From assembly GCA_000328365.1 (NCBI GenBank), contig KB306105.1, positions 14,780 to 78,779 on the forward strand: a stretch of DNA of 64,000 bases. The letters are read 5' to 3'. This stretch comes from Capitella teleta. Taxonomy: Eukaryota; Annelida; Polychaeta; Capitellidae. The position numbers and the translations under genes were made by a program. Shown here one piece after another: positions 13,901 through 26,147 of the stretch (position 1 is the stretch's first letter; each line of letters opens with the position of its first letter). The notes below the pieces were generated by a model, which ran no database searches, was not told the origin of the DNA, and saw only the letters and a list, made by a program, of their open reading frames with translations.

Positions 13901-16900
13901 CTTGATTGCCCTCTTAACAGCCCGCACGGGGAGCACTTGGCAGCGATAATTGTAAGGGACTGGTCTCATGGCAAGGCCATCTTATCATGCTCTGCAGTCG
14001 CTCAAATTAACACCCCCGATTCCTGGCTGTCCATTTCGGCACAATGCGCAAATGTCGCCAGCAATAACACTGATCTGAGATGCATTTGGGGCCTGAGCTA
14101 CGGGATAGTCCAGGGCATTTCACGGGTCAGTCGTCTGGTATCCCCTCTTGAACCGGACTTGATGCTTTGAATATCAATGGGAAAGATACTATTTCCCTCC
14201 TGGGAAAGAGGAGCGCTCGTTATCTCTCAGAGATGGGTTAGATAAACATTTTGCGTTTAAGTACATGGCAGAGGAATGATGACCCGTTTATGGTGTAATT
14301 ATTACGGCATCGTAGCCCACATTGAAAGGGGTATAAATGATTGAGCAAATACGATCAGCAATATACATATTGAGTAGAGAGGAGCTAGTGCATGTGGTCT
14401 ACCGTCATATGTTTCTCCCAACGTCATTCGCTCCCTCTCTTTCACTGCCACAAATTGCAAATCTATTTGCAGAGGTCCTTTTGCCGATCGGATTTCTCTC
14501 CAAACCGCCTCCACATAGCCGATCAAAGAGACGGGACCGCGAGATTCCGCCAGCACCCCTGTGGAAGAAAGAGAAAAAACCTATCAATTAATCACTTTCC
14601 TATTAATCAACAGTAAAACAGATGATTTTTCTACCTTGGTTTAGACTTGTCCGCGCCCAGGACAAAACTCAATGCACCTTCTGTGACACCCCTCCTTCGC
14701 CTCCAAATGGCGCAAGCACACTTTGGAGAACATATCCCAGCAACAGAAAGAAAAAAACTCAGAAAAAAACTGACTACTTGACACGGAGGCATAATGGTTA
14801 CATTTGCAGACTGAAGTGAACACACGAAGGGGACGATAACAGCCTTGTCCATATTGATACACTTTCCGAGCGAAGAGATTTCGACAATATCACGAATGTT
14901 GGTGCTAGTGAATCTCGAACGTGTGATTTTGCAGCTACAATGTCGTCGCAGTTACCACAACCAATAGTAAGTTATTGAGCCACAAGGGATAGTAAAACAG
15001 ATCCCGGCGGACCGATTTCGGCCACGCAACACTGAACACTTTGACGCATAAACGGAGTTGGAAAATAGAGATACTGATGGAAATGCTCAAACCAAGAGAT
15101 TTTATTCGTTCGCGGGTATTACAAGGTCAGAGGTTGAAGACTACATGTGGGACATTGGGGTGTGTATTATGTGGGTGGAGTAGGGGTAGGGTCACTTCCT
15201 AATAGGGTGTCATCAAAGGGAATCATCAGATCCGTAATCTGCGAGATAACCAAGAAAGGAGATCAGAAAGAGGGGGAAAAGAGGAAGTGGAGGAATGAGT
15301 GGATGAGGAGGGAGAGAACAAAGAAGGAGTCAAAATCACTTCATCAATTCTAATTGAATCAATTGTGTCAACCTTAAGCGTGAACCCATAAAAAAGTGTC
15401 CAATTAACTGTAAATAATGCGATTCGACTGAAATCATTAAACCATTGTATTGCATGCCACGCATACCATAATGACAGCGTATCCCATCAACACAATTGCT
15501 ACACTGGCAGACAAAGCCCAATATAAGAGCCCATACCTTACTTCGTTACAGGTGAATTGCACTGTTTATCGGGCTGAGGGCTTACTTGGGAAGACAGTGT
15601 TGAGAGAGGAGCACTATAGATTTCTAGGCATATTTATATTCCAGGAAAACAGAGGTATACGGAAGATGATTACATGAAAGGTCATTGCTTGGATGATCAA
15701 TTATTGACAAGATGAAATGATGGGTGAAGTGAGAGGTATATCCTCGATATAGAAAAACTGTTGGCTCACAATCAGCATTAGGAGCATAATCATTTCAGCT
15801 AGATATAAATTGCAGGTGACATGAGGTTGCGTAATCATGGTTCAATAATCTCAGTAGGGGGGCTGTGGGTCTGAATTCTGTATCTGAGGGGATGCAGACC
15901 CCCGCAGTCTGTGCTGAAAATTAGACGGTTAATTGCGGTTCAGCGATCAAAGTGGAGAACAATGAGATATGCGCTTCGTGACTGTGCCTCTGATGAATAA
16001 TAAAAGGAACCAAGCACTGCTTCTGCTTTCAAAATCTGCGATGGGATACGTGTCTCAATTATTCAAGCTTGGTAAATAGGTTAAGAGTTTTTAGGAGAAC
16101 AGGTGGAATTGTGAGGGTTCCGAGGGAAAGGGTTGGAGAAGGAATTCAGAGAAAGATTAGAGTTGGAAGTATCTATAGGGGAGAGAACACGAGAGGAAAT
16201 CAGATCATAAGGCAGACGGTTCTCGGCTCAAATGTGTTAGCAGAATAACCAACTCATAATTCGTATACGGGAATACCAACATGATTTCCAACTGGGTATT
16301 TTCCATAAATGAATTATATGTTTCGAGTATAAAAGAATTGACCAATCAGTGATCTGCATTCACTCTGGCCCGGTGCAGCCCATAGGAACCGAGACGTTGA
16401 GTAATACGAAATACAGGAAGTGTTTAGGATGAAATAATTCAAAATTGAACAGGAAGTCGACGAGAGGAAAGACTAGTAACACAGAGAGAACGAATATCTA
16501 AGATTTCAACTATTAAAAATAAAAATAAACTGGATGGCGGTTGGGAACCAATCCTGTCTACGGACAACCCTGGGTATCTGTACAATTGTGAAGCAGATCA
16601 GTTTGATGCAATGGATGAAAAAGTGGGTTTGTCTTTGACCTTTGGTGTGACCTGAGAGACGGCGCAATAGATGAGGCCTGCTGCCCCTCGCCAAAGGGAT
16701 CGAGGCCCTCTGAGGGCTTTTCTTTGTCTTTGGATCCAGCGTCCGGTGTGGGTCCCTTGCAGCAAGAAAAAGCTTTCTTTGCGACACAGGGTCGATGCAA
16801 TTATCCTTGTGAATTTGAAGAGAGAGAGAAACACCAGCAGGTTGAGCTAGTCAATTTGGCTATGATCGAAAGCCATGGGTATTTTTGTATTTGAATAATT

Positions 16901-19312
16901 TTGAGGATTGGGTGGTCTATTTGGAACGGTATTGCTCTATAGCAAGGTTAAATTGATATAGCTATGATATGGAACATCGAACGTATCCATGCATGCTTAA
17001 TGTGGTTGTATATATAGGGTATAATCACGTGTGTACTACCATAACTTATTGATAAAATAATGTCAGATGCATGCAGGAAATGCCACTATGACAACTTCTT
17101 CCTGCAAACTTCCCGCATCGCCATGTTTTAGCATTTGCCATCTGACATGATGACGGCTTAGAGATGCAGTGAAGCCTCACAAATGCCAGGTAGTAAGGCG
17201 ATTATTGTAATGATTCATTGACAGAAGAAGGGAATACAGAAAGGTGTTCATTCTTTTTGTAAGAGGCCTAGGTTATGAACGACACCCCCTCTCTCCTATC
17301 TGCTAGAATCAGATCAAAGCTATGAGGACACTTTTGTAATTCGTTCTGGCCTTTGCATTATTCAAGCTACGCTGTGACCAGAGACATTTATTATGGGGAC
17401 CAGAAAGTTACATGACGCATCTCTAAATTGAACAATGCTCCAAACGTGGCATTGAGGGCATATTGCCATTACAAACACAGAGAAATTATTTCCCTGTGTG
17501 TCATCATAATTGCTTGTTTAGTCTCATGATGCCAGTCTTAATGAGTGACGCAATCTTCTGTGTATCATGGGAAATGATAATTAATGACGGTTTGCATTTG
17601 TTAGCACTGTATTAGTGCTGCTGTGGCAACCATGCCAATTCCGCTGGAAAGTTCAGCTATAAGTATTTAAAGTTATACACGCACAAAAAAAACCCTTTTG
17701 AACAGTTTTCAACAGCATGGTCACCAATAAAATAATAAACCCAAAATAAGCAAAGCAAAAAAAAAGCGGAAGATGTCTCCAATCGGCGATGAGGACCAAC
17801 CTTTGTTTGTTTGTTTGTTTGTTTGTTTGTTTGTTGTTGTTTTTTGTTTTTTTCTTTCTTTTCTTTCTTCTTCTTCTTATAAATGTGCAAACTCATTTGT
17901 GAAAATAAATGATATATATAGCAGTCCAAATAAGTTCGCAATTTATAATCAATTACCCTCCTTCGTATAGTTTTCTGGTCGGCAACCCCGGTTGACATAC
18001 ACATCAATGGCATTATGAGCCCTGCAACAGGTGTGAAATATTTAAATCGGACCACGCATATTTACCTGAATTATATTAGAGTGCCAATTAGAGGACAATA
18101 GAATATATTTCAAACACCCGCCGGACAAATCATAAGCAACATGATACAAATTCAAGGGGCAGTTGACTGCAGCAATTGCATCAGGATCCAGAGCATCGCA
18201 CCGGGTGATTACAAGGGGTGCTACTGTTGGACACTGATGGGCAGTCCTTCAGGGTTTCCACTAATGATCATTTTGGAGCGTAAATAATTCAGCAGTTTTT
18301 CTGAACTCTAAGTTCATGCTGAGTTAATGACAAGCCATATATCACTGCTCTAAATATGAAGCCATAAGTTAATGATTAATCACGTGAAATAATCGGTGTA
18401 AGATGTACACCTATTTTCTATGTGCTCTGTATTCTAGAAGATGGCGGTTTCAGGATCAGCTATGATCAAATCCACTATTACTGAAGCCCCTTCCTCTGTT
18501 TTCACACCTGTAGAGATACCCCACCCTCTCTTTTTGCTGTTCTTACCTTACACAAACCTCACTTTACATTGTCTGAGATGCAGAGTTGAAACAGTCACGC
18601 GAGCGATCAAGAATTGGCTCTCTGCGGTTCAAGGCGCAAATGACCGCTGACTGCACAGGCAATATTGGTGCTCAACAGCTTTATGTGACATCTACATTAA
18701 AGGAATTGCCTTCCATCCTCGATTTGCAAACCACTCCAATTGTTGCTATGTGTAAATGGATATATCCGGTGCTTCATACCATACACAATGCTACACAGAA
18801 TAAGGTGAGACAACTTTGCCTTTCGTAGGTTTCGTAGGGGCGGTAGGGAGTACGATTTTAATCTACTGTCATTATTGCCGTATGTCATGATTAACTAGCA
18901 TGCATTACCTGTGATCAGTGAATTATGAGATTATGATTTTACAGGTTGATTCAAAACGTCATTAATTTTGCGTACCATGCAATGACAGAGATTGTTATTA
19001 TTAAATACCACATAATAAAATTGGCAATAACTAAATAATATATAATATATTATATATTTCTACTGCTGTAAAATAGTGGTCAAGTTGCAAATGATGGGTT
19101 AGAACGGTGCATGGTTTCAGCTGTTTGAAGCGGCCCATAAATTACGTCATAGCAAACCTTAAATACCAGGAGTCTCAATGTGCAAAGGATAAAATATTGA
19201 GAGCAAAATCCGACTCACCGCACTTAAGCCTGCATTTAGCTCGATTTCCCAGCACACCAGAAACGAGGAACAGCAAAAGTACAAATGCCCCCAATCCGCT
19301 CCTTCTGGGCAT
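6165..19312 (-). CDS. Ionotropic glutamate receptor (AMPA/kainate/delta group), 12 exons
   Basis: Ligand-gated cation channel subunit of the plasma membrane. Exons read on the minus strand: 19312-19219, 14558-14403, 13184-12939, 12867-12689, 12640-12587, 12509-12267, 8979-8875, 7914-7783, 7726-7523, 7471-6642, 6582-6396, 6314-6165. All junctions are GT-AG and all phases agree, giving 859 residues, a normal length for the family. Signal peptide 1-22; amino-terminal domain to about 355; S1 about 385-510, with PLTI and the agonist Arg at about 486; M1 about 524-544; pore loop about 564-576; M3 with SYTANLAAFLT; S2 to about 750, ending KWW; M4 in exon 11; 50-residue tail. The kainate-like S1 (ILEEPFARMK, YEGFCMDLLKE) contrasts with a more delta- or NMDA-like S2. 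The two large introns are 4.66 kb (intron 1) and 3.29 kb (intron 6). Assignment to kainate rather than delta or an invertebrate-only clade is unresolved. Confidence 0.93.
8038..8650. other. GC-rich block inside receptor intron 7
   Basis: Markedly richer in GC than its surroundings. Several overlapping open frames of 64-102 codons occur on both strands, none of a recognised family and none in phase with the receptor. A short inverted repeat (tgacctgacc / ggtcaggtca) sits at its right edge, about 8640-8680. It may be a mobile-element fragment. Confidence 0.4.
9043..12260. other. Intron 6 of the glutamate receptor
   Basis: AT-rich. A 115-codon minus-strand open frame lies at 9043-9390 without known similarity. 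No alternative ligand-domain (flip/flop-like) exon was recognised. Confidence 0.5.
12267..14558 (-). CDS. Glutamate receptor exons 2-6: amino-terminal domain
   Basis: Exon 2 (14558-14403) follows a pyrimidine tract and cag and carries GYVEAVWREIR. Exon 3 (13184-12939) has SAVIGRFMQAVAIGSEK, NIPYF and FEWKEIAVFYET, the usual order of a periplasmic-binding-protein fold in this family. Exons 4, 5 and 6 complete the second lobe (ALHLSMLSSRYSWI, then YATIYDSLLAL and CYWVGTDFLL). Exon 5 is only 54 bases. Exon 6 joins exon 7 (8979-8875, TGNLAFRRDG...QK) across the 3.29-kb intron, matching the family's lobe-closing TGNI-type strand. The GC-richer block at 13715-14170 lies in intron 2 and adds nothing to this frame. 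Confidence 0.88.
13715..14170 (+). other. Unassigned 151-codon open frame in receptor intron 2
   Basis: A plus-strand frame opposite to the receptor, in a locally GC-rich block. It is rich in Ser and Cys with no motif I recognise, no clear promoter and no splice context. The composition suggests either an exon of an unrecognised gene or an inserted element. I make no functional call. Confidence 0.2.
14560..19218. other. Intron 1 of the glutamate receptor
   Basis: A 4.66-kb intron. It includes purine-rich plus-strand tracts at about 15245-15340 and 16080-16210, and a GTTT microsatellite at 17802-17835. Short minus-strand open frames near 16506-16834 have acceptor-like sequence but no recognised domain and are not needed to keep the receptor frame. 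Confidence 0.5.
17802..17835. repeat. (GTTT)n microsatellite
   Basis: About eight GTTT units, then T-rich sequence with CTT units to about 17880. On the minus strand this creates a spurious lysine/threonine-rich reading frame. Confidence 0.9.
19219..19312 (-). CDS. Glutamate receptor exon 1: signal peptide
   Basis: The ATG at 19312-19310 opens 31 codons: MPRRSGLG, a hydrophobic core (AFVLLLFLVSGVLG), then NRAKCRLKC. It ends one base into a codon at a consensus donor (G|GTGAGT). The next in-phase acceptor that continues an amino-terminal domain is at 14558, giving the junction RLKC-GVLAES, which looks like the first beta strand of this domain. The exon is too short to stand out as an open frame and was found by following phase. 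The link to the rest of the gene is inference, but length, signal peptide and phase all fit. Confidence 0.7.
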
Positions 19313-19708
19313 CGATACCTGAAGAGTCTGAAGGTAATCCATTTTTAGTCAAGTGGACTGTCGAGAAACGGGAAGTCTTTTTCGGGTTGCATTTCCTTTA
19401 TCGATCACGTGGCGATTTCCCGCATCTGCAATGCTTCTCAAGCAGAAGAGCCTTCCCCTAGGCACGAGTCCACAACACGTGTTGGTTCGGGTTTGCCGCT
19501 CAGACTCTGCTTCCGCGCGCTTTTATGTGGCGCGAAAACATTCCCGCGGCCAAGATTTGGCGCCAAATATCGCGTCCTACGAGTGAGTGCCTGATGCGCG
19601 CCCAACAAAAGAAAAAAAAAACGAACGCTATAAGAAAAAGTGGGGTTTTATGGTACATTGGCGTCAAGATATAAGAACACATCCGGAAACCTCTAGGGGG
19701 TATATGAG

Positions 19709-20075
19709 AGGCACCGAATAGCTCAGTCGGTTTGACCGGGTGACTGCAATCCTATGCCTACCGTGGGAGTCGAGGTCCCGGGTTCGAGACCCGATCAGGC
19801 CACGGGCGTTATGATTGGGAATTAAAATTGTAATTTGTTATAATTGTAATTCTTCGGTGACTCTGCAGTGCTGCAGAACAACTTGCGTAACAAGGCCGGG
19901 CGCTGTGTACTACTGCCTATGGTGGTATGCAGGATAAAAAACACTTGGGATTTATCAATAAGAGTAGAGGGAAACCCGGGCCTTCTGGTCTGGCGCCCGT
20001 ATCATCCGAATGGTTTGGGTGGAGCCGTAAAACCCCATCATGTAAGTATGTAAGTATGTATATATGTATGTATGT
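19709..20075 (+). mobile_element. Full-length tRNA-derived SINE
   Basis: 367 bases starting aggcaccgaatagctcagtcgg. It has a pol III A box (tagctcagtcgg) and a B box (ggttcgagaccc) in a tRNA-like head, an unrelated body that ends ggagccgtaaaaccccatcatg, and a tail of taagtatg/tatg units. It is flanked by 16-base target-site duplications at 19693-19708 and 20076-20091 that differ at one base. The terminal body sequence recurs inverted at 53628-53686. Three facts argue for a retroposed element rather than a tRNA gene: the duplication, the tail and the second copy. Confidence 0.88.
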
Positions 20076-22134
20076 CTAGAGGGTATATGAGCAGATGATG
20101 TAAGAGGGGCTGCCTCAAGAGGCTGGTCAGTGGTAACGAATCCCCAATGGTCCACGCTTACAATACCAACTATGGCGTAATCACTAGGCGGGAATAAATC
20201 GAACATTTCATATGTTGAGCACATTCAATGACCAGATGTTGTGATCGAACATTGTGATATATATTGATTTTTTTATAACATACGATCTGAATTTTATGGT
20301 TTAATTATGTCTATTTGAGTAATATTTTACGCCTGTAAAGAATAAAATATTACCTTACCTTTACATTTCATGTATTGTAAAATACGTTATTTTGTGATGA
20401 ATATAGACCTCCCACGCCAAACAGATATGTATGCCCCTTTAATTTGCATAACTCAGGGAATTATTTTATTTGGTGGCTTGTTTATTTATGAAATTTGGTG
20501 TCATCTTGTGTTCTCTCTTTTTTTTCTTTTTTTCTTTTTTTCTTTTTTCTTTCTGAGATTGTCTTAAAATGATGTCAAAATTGTGGAGATTCGCATCGCA
20601 AGTTATCACTTCTTAACCCCTTGCCAATAACTACAGACTATCTACTGCCGCGCAAACCCTTTATATTTAGTGCTGTATTAAGTGGTAGATACAGCAAAAT
20701 AAGATTAGTTTTTCTATGAAAGAGCTCTATCAGCAGCATATACCCCACAAATTCGGTTGCATGTATATTGGAACTTGTTCTCAGATATATGCAACAGCAG
20801 CAACACCGTTGTAAAGCCAAAATAAAGTTCAGTGGCTGCTATATTGTTCAGTACCTGTGCAGCATGCATTAATCATTGAAGGCTCTGTTTTTAGTTCAGC
20901 TATATTCTCCAAGGAAAGTATCACTTAAGGTATCTAGAACTATGATGGTCTTGTACGTGTATATAGTTATCAGATTGCTTGTAAATGTGCATGCAGCAGT
21001 GTAGATGCAGTAATTTGCCACCAATTATCAGAAAAGATGCCCCTCTTGACGGAGTTCTCAACTAAATTTTTATGTTAATTATTATGCTAATTATTCGCGG
21101 CATTTTCAAAACTTTCTTTTTAAATCTACAGCATGTACGTCAGGGCGTTAGATGAAGGGCATATTTGAACATCTTTCTGGACTGGTACCTGGGGTTATTA
21201 CATGTGCAAGGAAATTCGAAAGGACATATGGCGAGTTCTCTGGTTATACCGAGAAAATTATAATTCAAAATTTTCGATTTGATGAGTATTATTTTCTGAT
21301 GTGTTAATTGATTTCCTATAAGGTGATAGGGCAGGAACGAAATGACATACGGCTGATCAAATCTGACATTTAAGGAAGCCTCAGAGTTCAAGACTCACGT
21401 AGTCAGATCTTTATAACAGTGCACCCACGTCTGCAATGCTGGAGTACGACGATAACTCTGACTCATGCATTATGTGCTGCATTCAATCATCCAATCAACT
21501 CTCGAAACAGAACGATTGCTAATAAGCTGCAGTGCAATGAAAATTCCCGATTTGGCATTTGGAGACAACACTGAAATTGTCGTCACTACTGTTGAGTAAA
21601 TATTACATAATGAATTACACGACAATTGATCAAGTGGAAACTATCGGTCATGTCTGGAGAACTATAAGTGACATATGGGGTGCCCATATTTATCATGAGT
21701 TGGTTAGTGTGCATAATTATTATTTTATTCAAATTTTTGATAAACTTTCACCACGAGAAAAAAATATTCCCATCTAAATTAAGTAATATGTAATAAATAA
21801 TACGTATAAACAGCCCCCTATTAAAAGCGTAATAAGATCATGGTCAATTAATTTTGGCAAAACTTTTATCTATAGGCTTCCTGTCTTTGTATACATTAAC
21901 CACATTGATTAGCTAAACCCATCCAAATACGGCGTATGAAAAGATAAAATATGCATCAGCAACGAGTGAAATGGTCAAGTGTTTTATACATCCTGATTAC
22001 ACATGCCTAAAAATTGTCAATGGTCAAATGAGTGTTATGTGATGTGCTATTGATATTGGTAAAGAGGAAATGAGTGCCTACATAGTACATATCAATGACA
22101 TATGTATATCTCATGGTTGATCAGATCGGCCAAT

Positions 22135-22189
22135 TGATATCAGTAGTACTGATATCAGTAGTTCTGATATCAGTAATGCTGATATCAGT
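22135..22189. repeat. 15-base tandem repeat, four copies, each with a palindrome
   Basis: tgatatcag words begin at 22135, 22150, 22165 and 22180, a period of exactly 15. All but the first are preceded by c, so they carry the palindrome CTGATATCAG. Linkers are tagta, tagtt and taatg. Confidence 0.9.
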
Positions 22190-22287
22190 TGCGGACACTG
22201 AGCTTTATGTCATGAGGTGGGTGCATGATGTACCATAGTTTGTAGTGCAGTTTAGCTCTGAAAAATGACAAATAACAAAGTCAATAA

Positions 22288-22332
22288 AAAAAGCCATTAT
22301 ACATTTTAAGTTAAAATGTATTATGGCTTTTT
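22288..22332. repeat. 21-base inverted repeat with 3-base loop
   Basis: The left arm at 22288-22308 (aaaaagccattatacatttta) pairs with 22312-22332 with a single mismatch. The loop is agt. It could be the core of a tiny MITE or a structured RNA. The loop is far too short for a typical microRNA precursor. Confidence 0.85.
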
Positions 22333-25300
22333 CATTTCCTTTCTTCATTTATTTTATTTACAGTTATAAAAAAAAATTAAAATTTGATTTAAAATATATT
22401 ATAGGTGATATAATGTATAATGTATAATATAATGTATGACTCTAAATTATTAATGACCAGTGGCTGTAAGCGGTGATTTATTAATTGACTGGGATCAATT
22501 AAATAGCTGTGATTAATTAATTATTCATTATTATTATTAAGTTTAATTAATTAATTAAATGGTTAATTCGGATTGATATCAGCAAAATGTAAAGGACGAT
22601 TATTATCAAATGGCAACACTGACATCATTGGGAAATGACATTATGTGTTCTGTCTGCATCTGTGTAAATGCCCTTTTGTGTGATGGAGATATTCATTAAT
22701 TTCAATTAATTTACAAATGGCATTAACGATCTGAATGCACCCTATTTTACTTCATTTTAGAGTGGGTTTTTTAGCATATGCTGGGTTTTTTTAGCGATTG
22801 AAATTGTCCCATTGTCTCGTTCTCGTCTTCTTCTTCTTCTTCTTCTTGTCTCACTCTTGGTATTCCTGTGTTTCCTTCTGTCTGTTGGATTTAGATACAT
22901 TTTCTTCTGGTCATGTATGAATTTCAGAACATATATTTTGGTGCGCACAGGATGTGAACAAAATGGTGCACCTCACCCACAAACAGAGCATTGACACTCG
23001 ATACTCCATATCCAACATCTTACAAATCCTTAAAGAAATAATAATATAGCATCTGGCACATTTGCGGAGTCTTCACAGATATTTTTACCCAGCAATAGAC
23101 ATTGAAGTGCAAGCATTAGAATTTGCTACACCAGCGGGTGGTGTAATTTCTTCGAATCCAATTCGAGATGTGTTAATTTAGTAATTTATGAAAGGGAGCC
23201 GCATCACGCAACTTAAGGCCATCATAGGGCTGTACACTGAGGTGTGACTTGCTCCAAAATGTAGAAAATGTACATAAAAGTTTATATTTAACATTCATGT
23301 GCCCTTGTGCAATATAAACGCAGAACGCCTTCTGTGCAGTTTGAAGATGCGCTGTATACTTTCTGTTTTTCAGTTGTGTCAATAGCGTTTTAAAGCCGCA
23401 ATGATAAGTCATTAACATAATATATGTGCAATACACGCTGATATAATGTGAGATGACCTTGCAAATGGAATGACTCAACTTGTCTAATTGGTTAGATATC
23501 GCATACTTAATATCTAATAGTTTCCCAATCATCTAATCGCTCTTTCTTCTACACCATTCTACAAGTATTACATTTTAGTTTAGTTTCATCTTTAATAAAA
23601 TGTAATAAACTAATTCAACAAAATTGACGGCTGCGTACTAAAATTCACAACAGATAATTGATTTCCGAGCTTTGCAATCATGACAATACTATGTATTTAG
23701 GAAAGGTATTGAATATTTTATTATTACCTGATACTGACAGCGAGCGGTCTAGGTATTTAGTTGTTGTCTGGATATCCTACTATGTATGCATGTGTATGTG
23801 AATCACACATACGACGAGTTAGCTGCTAGTATAGTTATAGTAATAAGTACTAAATTATATAGAATTATAAAACTTTGGGCTCACATAGCAACCACGATTC
23901 AAGGAATTCCAAAACCGGTTTATCAATGTTGATACCCCACGTTGTCATTTCCTACTGCATACATCACACCAATTCACGCTGAAATGTTTACTGCCAAACA
24001 ATAGCCAGCAATCAATATAGATTCCCACAAATGGGACCCATTTCCACGAAATACTGACACCAGTGGCGATTGTCGGCTCATACGTGTTGATGGCAATCTT
24101 CGTTATGCAGTCACATCTCTTGATGTATGGCAGCTGGGTCGCGAGTACAAGATATTGGTGTACATTAGTATGGTGATGTAATAAGCACATGGAACTCAGT
24201 GGCAAGCAAATGAATCCATGCGAATACATCAACGGATTGAGACATTACGTCATCCGTGTCCATATCAAGGAAGCGTTAAAGCATGTCGATATTTGATTGA
24301 TATTATTGCATGTGATCTCTTGACGCATGTATTGTAATTCAGGGCATGGTGAGGTGGGAATCCGGCTCATGGTAATTGATAGCTCACGCACCGATAAACA
24401 AAACTCGATTAATTTGACGATTCATATTTACTCGCATGACATGGATCCTGATCATTCCAATGCCTTATGCTATTAGTTGTTTTTTTTTTCCTATTTTGCT
24501 ATTGTCACTGAATAAGTGCGATTCTATACCAGATGAGTGAGTTTTGTTAATATGATACATGTATAGAGAACACGCTGTCGTGTGCGATTATTATTTCGTA
24601 CTTTGATGAGATGCTTCGATCAGCATCGTGTTGAAATAGTATTTGATGCCCAGAATCAAAATTATTTGGTTCTGAAAAGAAGCCGTCCAGAGGGAGAAAT
24701 GTACATTATACTATTATCACGGGATTTGCAATAATTTACAACAACAACGATTTACTAAATTATAATACCAATGTATAATATATATATGTATGCATGATCA
24801 AACCAACTGAGCCATTCCGTGCCCCTTCCCAGCATAAGTGGAAGTACGATACGCATCGTGTCTTCTGGACGGATCTGACCCGTTGTACTATAACTATAGC
24901 TCAGCAAACCAAACATCCGATTTCTTAGAATCTGCCTCAACAGAGGACAACTTTCAACGTTATGAGCGTCGCCACCACAGCACACCTAAGACTAACGGCG
25001 ATAGTCCATGCATAGTCATAACGATAAAATAACGGGTGTACCAAGGATGTTAATATGACTGGATTGCTCAAAGCGGTTTTGGTGCGCATATACCCCCGGC
25101 CAACATGCCTCGTTCTGAATTCAAATGACGTCACACCAACTGGTTCCGCGTCGTAGTAACGAGAGTGTGAAACGGACCCATTATCGCTCTCTTGGCTATT
25201 GTCGTTCGGGATTGTGGCAACCGATGAAGTGCAGATACGAATCATAATTTTCACAGGTGTATAGGTCATTCAAACGCAGGTCTCGTTGCATGTATTATCC

Positions 25301-26007
25301 AGCTGAACTTCCTCTCACGACGCGTCAGTGACTCAGTCACCGTGTGAGTGTGACAGACTTGAGACTTGACAGTCACGCAACCATATATCATATGATATAG
25401 TCATCATTATGATAGTGACTGAGTGAGTATATAGGCCCTACTGATTAGACAGCAGTTAATGCAGTATGAATGTCACTGTCAAATTGTCAGTTACTCTAAG
25501 TAAGTCAGTGCACACTGACAGTCGATGACTTGGTGAGTCAGTCATGATCTGTTGATCATACTGTATACGTTGCATGACTGAATTACTAGATTTCTGTATA
25601 TTTCATGACCTAGTCACCGTGAATAGTCTTGTGGATGACTGCCTATACTCATAATACTGTGAGTCCTATGAGTAGACCTTATTGAATAATAATATATTGT
25701 CTACGTACATAAATAACACGTTCAGCGCTTACTCACGAAACTGTTACTAGTTCAATATCTCGGATAATCACAGACAGCGACTCAGCCACATGAACTTAAT
25801 TTGTTGTTTCCTCGTTCATATTCTATATTAATTAAGGAATTCGTGATGAAGTCCAATGATCTAAATAAATCGGGCGAGACCAAGGACGTCTCGCTGTATT
25901 ATGACAGCTACATTAGCACATACTTTATTACACTTTAACTCTCATTAAGAAGTGCCAATAAGCTCCAAATACACGTATAATTAAAGTGTTTTCTTTCAAT
26001 CTTATAG

Positions 26008-26147
26008 ACTCGTTCATTTGGAACTCAACCTGAAATATTGCCTGAGGAGCCTTTGCATTCATATTGTAAAGCAAGAAAAGAGTACCAAGAAGAAGAATCA
26101 AGTTTTGCTGGTGAACTTGAAAGATTGAAATGTAGAGTGCATGAAGG
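26008..26147 (+). CDS. Partial coding exon running into an assembly gap
   Basis: After a pyrimidine-rich acceptor (ttctttcaatcttatag) a plus-strand frame stays open for 46 codons until the gap begins. It is charged, with TRSFGTQPEILPEEPLHSYC followed by KARKEYQEEESSFAGELERL, and looks like real protein with helical or coiled-coil character. No family is recognised. The gene probably continues inside or beyond the missing 749 bases, with a candidate last exon at 27057-27187. The minus strand is also open here but reads as low-quality hydrophobic sequence. Confidence 0.5.

Larger units (their letters stand above)
20100..26000. other. AT-rich region without recognised genes
   Basis: Only short open frames of no known family, for example 24755-24985 and 24937-25269 on minus. 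The region holds the hairpin at 22288-22332, the tandem palindromes at 22135-22189, a CTT microsatellite at about 22825-22847, and a segment at 25310-25640 crowded with TGAC/GTCA words. Confidence 0.5.

Noticed and set aside
14631-14862. Extra receptor exon between exons 1 and 2
   Set aside because: Frames here either stop or break phase, and exon 1 joins exon 2 directly to give a proper domain start.
17657-18055. 132-codon minus-strand frame rich in Lys, Gln and Thr
   Set aside because: Created by the GTTT and CTT microsatellites.
19709-19802. tRNA gene
   Set aside because: The tRNA-like head continues into a SINE body with tail and target-site duplication.
23945-25269. Minus-strand frames of 76-110 codons as genes
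   Set aside because: No domain, no splice context and unremarkable composition.
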